DNA of 64,000 bases from Lactarius indigo (lineage: Eukaryota > Basidiomycota > Agaricomycetes > Russulales > Russulaceae), in assembly GCA_025766275.1 (NCBI GenBank), contig JAFKAC010000002.1, positions 3,556,624-3,620,623 of the forward strand, read 5' to 3'. This document shows, piece by piece, positions 58,820 to 64,000 of this stretch. A program made the position numbers and the translations under genes. The notes below the pieces were generated by a model. That model was not told the origin of the DNA and did no database searches. It worked only from the letters and a program-made list of their open reading frames with translations. Positions within the stretch are counted from its first letter, which is position 1, and each line of letters begins with the position of its first letter.

Positions 58820-59806
58820 ATGGCTTCCGTCCGTACTCACTCAGACGATGACCGAATTGATCAATCCCCCGAATCCGCTTCTGACTCTGTCCAGTCTCAG
58901 TTGACCATCCATTCCGTGCCTTATACCGGTCTGCCAATGCACATGTACCCGTTTGCTCCCGGTGTGGTCAGCACCTCCCAGCCTCAGATTCGCTCCAAGC
59001 GGCGTCAAGTCAAGAACGCCTGTACGAACTGTCAAAAGGCATGCAAGAAGTGCGACGATGCGCGCCCCTGCCTGCGCTGCGTCAAGTACGGTATCGGCGA
59101 AGAGTGTGTCGATTCCCAGCGTAAGGAAAGAAAAAGGGTATCAAGAGAGGCCCTTACAAGAAGCGCGATGGAAAGAGTGAGCTCTCATTAAGCATTTATC
59201 TCGCTTATCGACACGTGTAATCTTACCTTTGTCTCCAACTGGTCGCGCAACTTCTGCCGCCGAGACTCAACCCGACCCAGCGCCGCCGCCAACGATGGGT
59301 ATGCCTCTTCATGGTGTCCCTACGACGGGTGGAACCCCGCCGGGTACCTCGTTTATGGGGCCGATCGGATACCCGCTTCCGATCTATGGGCAGTATCCTC
59401 CTATTCCAGCTGCGCATAAGCCCGGTGAGGCCTCCCTTACCATCCCCCTTATTACATGCCGGTGCAGCCTCCCCCGTCGTCTCATCCGGGTCAGGAGCAT
59501 GAGGGCCCAGGCTACCTTCCCCATCACCCTCAATATTACCCAGGACCATACCTCCCCTATGGCACCGTGCCGTATCCTACTCCTTATATTGTACCGCACC
59601 ACCGCCCTGATATGCAGGTTATGATACAGCCTCATGCCCAGTACCCTGGATATCTTCCGAATGGTCACCATATGCCCTACTCCAAGCCGCCATCTGCCGG
59701 TAACGCAGGAGTTGACGTCACTGTCGGCGTGAACGGCAGCACCAGGAGGGAAGATCATGCAGACGGTCGTGAGGGACTTGCGGGTATAGAAGGGCGAAGC
59801 ACGTAG
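58820..59806 (+). CDS. Zn(II)2Cys6 zinc-cluster transcription factor
   Basis: Short nuclear regulator with an N-terminal cluster and a Pro/Tyr/His-rich C-terminal half, and without the usual middle homology domain. MASVRTHSDDDRIDQSPESA leads to KRRQVKNACTNCQKACKKCD and ARPCLRCVKYGIGEECVDSQ, with six cysteines in the right spacing, then RKERKR. The conserved basic tail GIKRGPYKKRDGK is present but one base out of frame: the run at 59131..59135 has five A where six would join the frames. As read, translation would stop at 59191. Later exons (MGMPLHGVPTTGGTPPG, YPLPIYGQYPPIP, and PHHPQYYPGPYLPYGTVPYP) follow with short introns and end GREGLAGIEGRST. An in-frame Met at 58697 is less likely. Confidence 0.83.
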
Positions 59807-61017
59807 GCAATGCCTGAAAGTCTTGTAAGATATCGTCCTTTGTATTTGTATTCCACAAATTCTTACGGACCACAATGTCTCCGCCTCCACTCTTATGCTC
59901 TTTACTCACCCCATAGTAATGGTTGGTTCCTCTAATTCAGTGTCTATATTTCATTGTATGCAGCAGAAACTGAGAATCTGAGACTGGAGTCATCAGACTT
60001 GGGCTGAAAATACATGGGTTGGTTGAGACCCATTGTCTGGAGACCCGTGGGTCTAGGAGATGATAGGCGGATGTTCTCAGACGAGGCGAATTACGCTGCC
60101 GGCAGTAGGAGCGGCAAAGGCTACTCAAAAGGTTCCAGGACGGTGGACTGGTGGGGACCTGGTGACGTGCTCGTAGTCAATGGCAGGGCCATGTACTAGT
60201 CCATCAAACCACGCGGGCACCTCGCGGAATTCCTGTAAGCTCCGCTTCGAGGTACCGTACTGGTTTCCTGCAGTCCGGACTTTGGCCTGGAGCCCTTTCG
60301 GTCCCCCCATCTTCGCCCCACCCCCAAATCTTAAAGCGGAGATGTGTGATTGGAGCGGCTCCTCCCTCCGCTCAAATAATGTAGTCAGCGTAAGGCGCGG
60401 GAAGCTCGCGTGCAGGGTGCCCAGACATCATCTAGACACATGTCTTACGTGCATCCGGAACATCAGCTGGACTGGGTGTGCAAAGCGCGCAACCGGCGCA
60501 CATCGGCTAAACTCTGAATCTAAGTTCTGTGCAGTACATCACGGACCCTTTGTAAGGCCGCCCGTTGGGGCGGGCTTTCCTTGTGTGGCGCATGTAATTC
60601 AATCTTTCTTTCTTTTACGCGCCAGCGGAATCACTCCGGCCAGCATTGGGTAAACAATGGTGCGACTGGGAGGCGCGCAACGAGGCAGGACGGTGATACC
60701 CAGACGCACGATGTGTTATTCGCCGGGTACATACCACGATGTTGCCTTGCGCTCGCTTACAGTAACGAGAATAGAAGATTGCTTTCGTACCGTCACACAT
60801 GTGGTAAGGAGTTCCAGAATGTAGGCTCCAGGATCCTATCCCTGGCCAGAGCAGGGAGGTCCTAGCTTCCGTAGTAAAACGTAGCACTGAAATACCATAC
60901 ACTCCGAGTGACGCCAGAACTTCTCCATGGAGGACTCTTTGCGGCGCTCGCAGAGCGATAACTGTCCATGGACGTGCAGATGACTATCTAGGAGCAAGGA
61001 ATATCAAAACAGGGCGA
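59807..61017. other. Intergenic between convergent genes, 1.2 kb
   Basis: No recognisable gene. Open frames at 60180..60653 (plus) and 60125..60310 (minus) overlap each other and have no family features. The stretch is more GC-rich than other gaps and might hide an old gene fragment. Confidence 0.45.
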
Positions 61018-61801
61018 TCAGGTTACGACACACTGCCGCTGCCGCGCGATCTTCCCCCACTTGCCCTTCATACTCTCCCGTAGTGCAAGCGCAAACACCT
61101 CTTGCACACCACTGCCTGTCTTCGCGGAGCATTCGATATACTTGGCACCGATTTCCTGCGCGACCTCCGCGCCCTGTTCTGGCGTGACGGGCTTCTGGCC
61201 CTGCGCGCCGAGCATTCGTCGTGTGTTGTCGTCCCGACGCAAGTCCGTCTTGGTTGCGACGAGGATGAGTGGTGTGCCCTCGCAGAAGTGGGCCACCTCA
61301 GGGTACCACTTGCGCCGCGTCCTTCCCATCAGACACGAACCACAAAGCTGAGCTGAACGCGCACCTTGTCCTGGACGTTCGCGAGGCTAACGGGGAAGTC
61401 GACGGAAAAGACGATGAGAATGACGTGGCTTTCTGGATAGCTCAATGGTCGCAGACGATCGTACTCCTCCTGCCCTGCCGTGTCCCACAACGCAATCTCG
61501 ATGATTTTGCCGTCGAACTGTCGGTTTGTCACATAGTTCTCGAACACGGTGGGGATGTACGCCTGGGTTCCGTGAACCGCCGCCCCGTAAATCAAGATGT
61601 TGCAGAGACGTACCTCTGGAAACCTATTCTGTGCATACACGATCAACAGACACGTCTTTCCACACCCACCTGTCAACAGGGTACCCGAGATAGGTGAGAG
61701 AGCAGTTGACAAGAGGGTCTACACTCACCATCCCCGACTACGACAATCTTTCTCTTCATGTCGGGTCTTTCGTTAGGTCCGAGTTCATAATGGTTACTCA
61801 T
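61018..61801 (-). CDS. RHO4: Rho-family small GTPase, Rho4-like
   Basis: Membrane-anchored switch for actin, septum and exocytosis control. Exons read [20 protein letters not shown], then [20 protein letters not shown] (P-loop), [18 protein letters not shown] (effector loop), [20 protein letters not shown] (switch II), [16 protein letters not shown] (NKxD-type base contact as TKTD) and [20 protein letters not shown] (SAK). The C-terminus is RQRQCVVT, a CAAX box with a basic neighbour; the last residue T suggests farnesylation or mixed prenylation. The phrase [20 protein letters not shown] is closest to Rho4 among fungal Rho classes, a judgement from memory of the family. The ATG at 61801 starts a short N-terminal extension usual for Rho4. 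Confidence 0.9.
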
Positions 61802-62104
61802 GTTGTGTAGTCAGGATAATGTCTGATATGTAATACTGGATAGTGCTAGTCAGACCTGGCCTTACATAGACAAAGCAGACACTCACAAAGAAAGACGACG
61901 AGCGGATTGAGTGCACTGGCAGGCAGCAAGTATTTTCAAGAGACGAGGTATGAGTTAGATGGAGATATATCGGATCGAATATTGTGTGCAATTAGGACGG
62001 TCGAGGATGATGCTACGACGTGGTTCAGCACAGACGATGCACCCGCCGGCCCGCCACCCACCGGTCTGTCACTTTTGCACGGGTCCCTTCCGTACGGTCA
62101 TGTC
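61802..62104. promoter_or_regulatory. Divergent RHO4/GPI1 promoter
   Basis: About 300 bp between starts. An in-frame upstream Met for GPI1 exists at 61907, so part of this may be coding. No clear motif. Confidence 0.35.
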
Positions 62105-64000
62105 ATGATCGCAAAATGGTCCACCTTCTGGCCCATCGAAGACCGGGGGAAAAGTGGATACTGCTACGGCTGGGTAAACTCCAGAGTGATATGCGTAGCT
62201 GGTGTGCTTCAGGTTGGGTCACTTGGTAAGACCTTGCGCTATTTGCGGAGCTCTTAATGAATATCGATACACAGAACACGCGAATGCCCTCTTAAATGAC
62301 TTTCTTGGTGAGAATCCTCGGTTCACAGAGGTGTCTTCTACAGATGATCCGGTGATACTGGGAGAATGCTCGTCCAGCTCGTCAGGTTATACCCCTAGCA
62401 TCCAATTTCTTGGGGTGGGGCCACCCTCGTCCATGTATGTCTCGATCAGTACGCATGCTGGTTCAAGGCTTACTTCGATCCAGAACAGGACCCTCATATA
62501 CCATCGTGACATACCGTAGGACCGCTCTAGGTTCCGCCCGCTTCCATACTCCTGAAGACATCGTTTCGCGCCGCAATGTTGCTATTCCAGACAACCACCC
62601 AATCTTCGATGCAATCGGACTGGACGCAACGGCACTCGCACAGGTCCGCTTCTTTGAGCACGTGGCCGGTGACATGTTGATCGTCTGTAATTGTAGCTAA
62701 ACGCGACCTATCGCCTGCACTCCTTACTGAATCTCTCCGATTCATGGTTGGCGAATTTCAAGCTCCTGGACAAAGTCGCACGCAACGTACATGACACATG
62801 TGCCGCCCGTCCGGAGCGCGCATTCCCATATTTATCCTTGGGTCTCAGGTCCATTCTCAGGCTGATAGAGGGGTTCCTTCGGCAATGCCTTCCATGGGTG
62901 GCGCTTGGGAGAGTGTACTCGAAATTGAGTGAGCGCCACCCCGTTCAAGTAGTCTTCTCGACCCCTAATCTTCGCGCCAGTTGACCAATTATGGGCGCGA
63001 TCAAGCCTGGTGCAAGGTCTAGTGTTGTATCGGAGACTATCTTATGTCTATGGAAAGCTGGAAACGTCCGCAGAATACGTTCGGTGAGCATCTTTAATGA
63101 CGCCCTTCTAATCTCGTTTCACTAGGCCTCCTGTAGCTTCAATAACGCTATATGGCTCGTGATGAACGACGTGATACTAGGTAGTGTTGTTGGGGCGTTT
63201 GTATGTGTGATAATCGTGATGTCATCGGTACTTCGTTACACGATTGGCTCAAGGTTTGTCCCTTTACCCCCTGATAGGCGCCCTTCTGGATGATAATCAA
63301 AGACGTAGACCGCCTTCGTCGACTTCACGCGTGATGCTCTACTCTGGTTGGATAATTGGCCTGAGGGCCTTAAGCTGAACACGGAACTGAGTTCCTTCCT
63401 CTTACACGTGTTCCTGGGGGTGTTAGAATTATGGGCTTGTGAGTACATTCAACACTTTGGCTACCTTCGAAGTTAAGTTTGCGCCGCCGCCAGATATTCT
63501 ACGTTCACTGTCTCCTCATTTTCCCATGATTGTTTACGCGATTGGCCTTTCTGGGTACGGAGGTCTGACCGTTCCGTTGTCGCTATTCTCGGACCTCTTC
63601 AACGCCCTCACCTTACATGTCTCAATGAGCTACCTCGTATTGAAGAGGGCACTATCGTACCAGACATTTGCCTTGCGCTCATTATGGAACCTATTCAGAG
63701 GTCAGCGCTGATTTCTCTGAATCCAATAATTGTTCACAGGGGTTGTAGGAAAACGGTTTAATGTCCTTCATCAGCGCACCGATTCTTGGCACTACGAAGT
63801 GGATCAACTCATCCTTGGGACGCTCTTGTTCACGTTGTTCACGTTCAGCCTTCCTACCTTATTGTCTTATGCTCTCCTCTTCTCCTTGGTACGGAATTCT
63901 TGGTATCGAGATTAACAATGGGTTCACCTCAACTCGCGCCTGTAGATGAGAACGGGCATTGTCATGACCTGCAGCGCATGAGTATTGCTACTGATTTGAT
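62105..64000 (+). CDS. GPI1: GPI-GlcNAc transferase subunit Gpi1 / PIG-Q (partial, runs off right edge)
   Basis: Subunit of the ER GPI-GlcNAc transferase, which makes the first intermediate of GPI anchors. The N-terminus MIAKWSTFWPIEDRGKSGYC with GWVNSRVICVAGVL fits the family start. Conserved membrane parts appear in several exons: NNAIWLVMNDVILGSVVGAF, WLDNWPEGLKLNTELSSFLL with HVFLGVLELW, and the hallmark KRFNVLHQRTDSWHYEVDQ followed by LILGTLLFTLFTFSLPTLLS. Exons between 62430 and 63120 are only partly placed. The last visible exon after 63945 meets a TGA soon after CSA, so either the splice model there is wrong or a base is altered; the gene should continue past the window. Start at 61907 is the alternative. 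Confidence 0.88.

Noticed and set aside
60180..60653. 157-codon plus-strand open frame
   Set aside because: Cysteine/Arg-rich random composition, overlaps a minus-strand frame of equal quality, no family features.

Overview
The window is nuclear DNA of a filamentous basidiomycete fungus, most likely a mushroom-forming Agaricomycete. Nearly every gene is split by many short GT-AG introns (mostly about 48-70 nt), genes are tightly packed on both strands, 5' leaders are CT-rich, and the recognisable proteins are core fungal ones. There is no operon, rRNA gene, CRISPR array or intact transposon. I call 28 protein genes; GPI1 runs off the right edge.

Layout. 0-9 kb: YPI1 (PP1 inhibitor), COG4 (Golgi tether), a small predicted secreted protein, DID4/VPS2 (ESCRT-III) and CUZ1 (AN1 zinc finger). 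8.8-18 kb: a full class V myosin, divergent from a large BRE4/aromatic-acid-exporter-like membrane protein. 18-20.5 kb: no gene seen. 20.5-30 kb: a Zn2Cys6 regulator, NUP37, two tandem URA6 (UMP/CMP kinase) genes created by a local segmental duplication that left a decayed NUP37 fragment between them, and a diacylglycerol/sphingoid-base-kinase-fold protein. 30-45 kb: CEF1/CDC5 (spliceosome), a single-pass membrane protein, MIC19 (MICOS), a membrane-anchored PhoD-type phosphatase, PEX6, GAR1, NSL1/MIS14 (kinetochore) and YJU2 (spliceosome). 45-52 kb: VMA1, RPT1 and a mitochondrial PDK/BCKDK-family kinase. 52-64 kb: a long DYRK (Pom1-like) kinase, a second Zn2Cys6 regulator, a Rho4-like GTPase and GPI1.

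The genes do not form one pathway. The recurring arrangement is head-to-head pairs sharing very short promoters: YPI1/COG4, DID4/CUZ1, myosin V/exporter, DAG kinase/CEF1, MIC19/PhoD, PEX6/GAR1 and VMA1/RPT1. Three of these (YPI1/COG4, MIC19/PhoD, VMA1/RPT1) carry a CACGTG E-box in the shared gap.

The observations I would follow up first are: (1) the URA6/NUP37 tandem duplication with two intact, diverging kinase copies; (2) a run of single-base frame disruptions inside conserved coding segments of MIC19, PhoD, PEX6, GAR1, YJU2, the DYRK kinase (twice) and the second zinc-cluster factor, which points either to uncorrected sequence errors or to real decay on this haplotype; (3) a GC-AG intron in VMA1; (4) an in-frame TGA in the first zinc-cluster factor that only a very short (30-nt) intron would remove. 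I did not find a convincing new multi-gene system.
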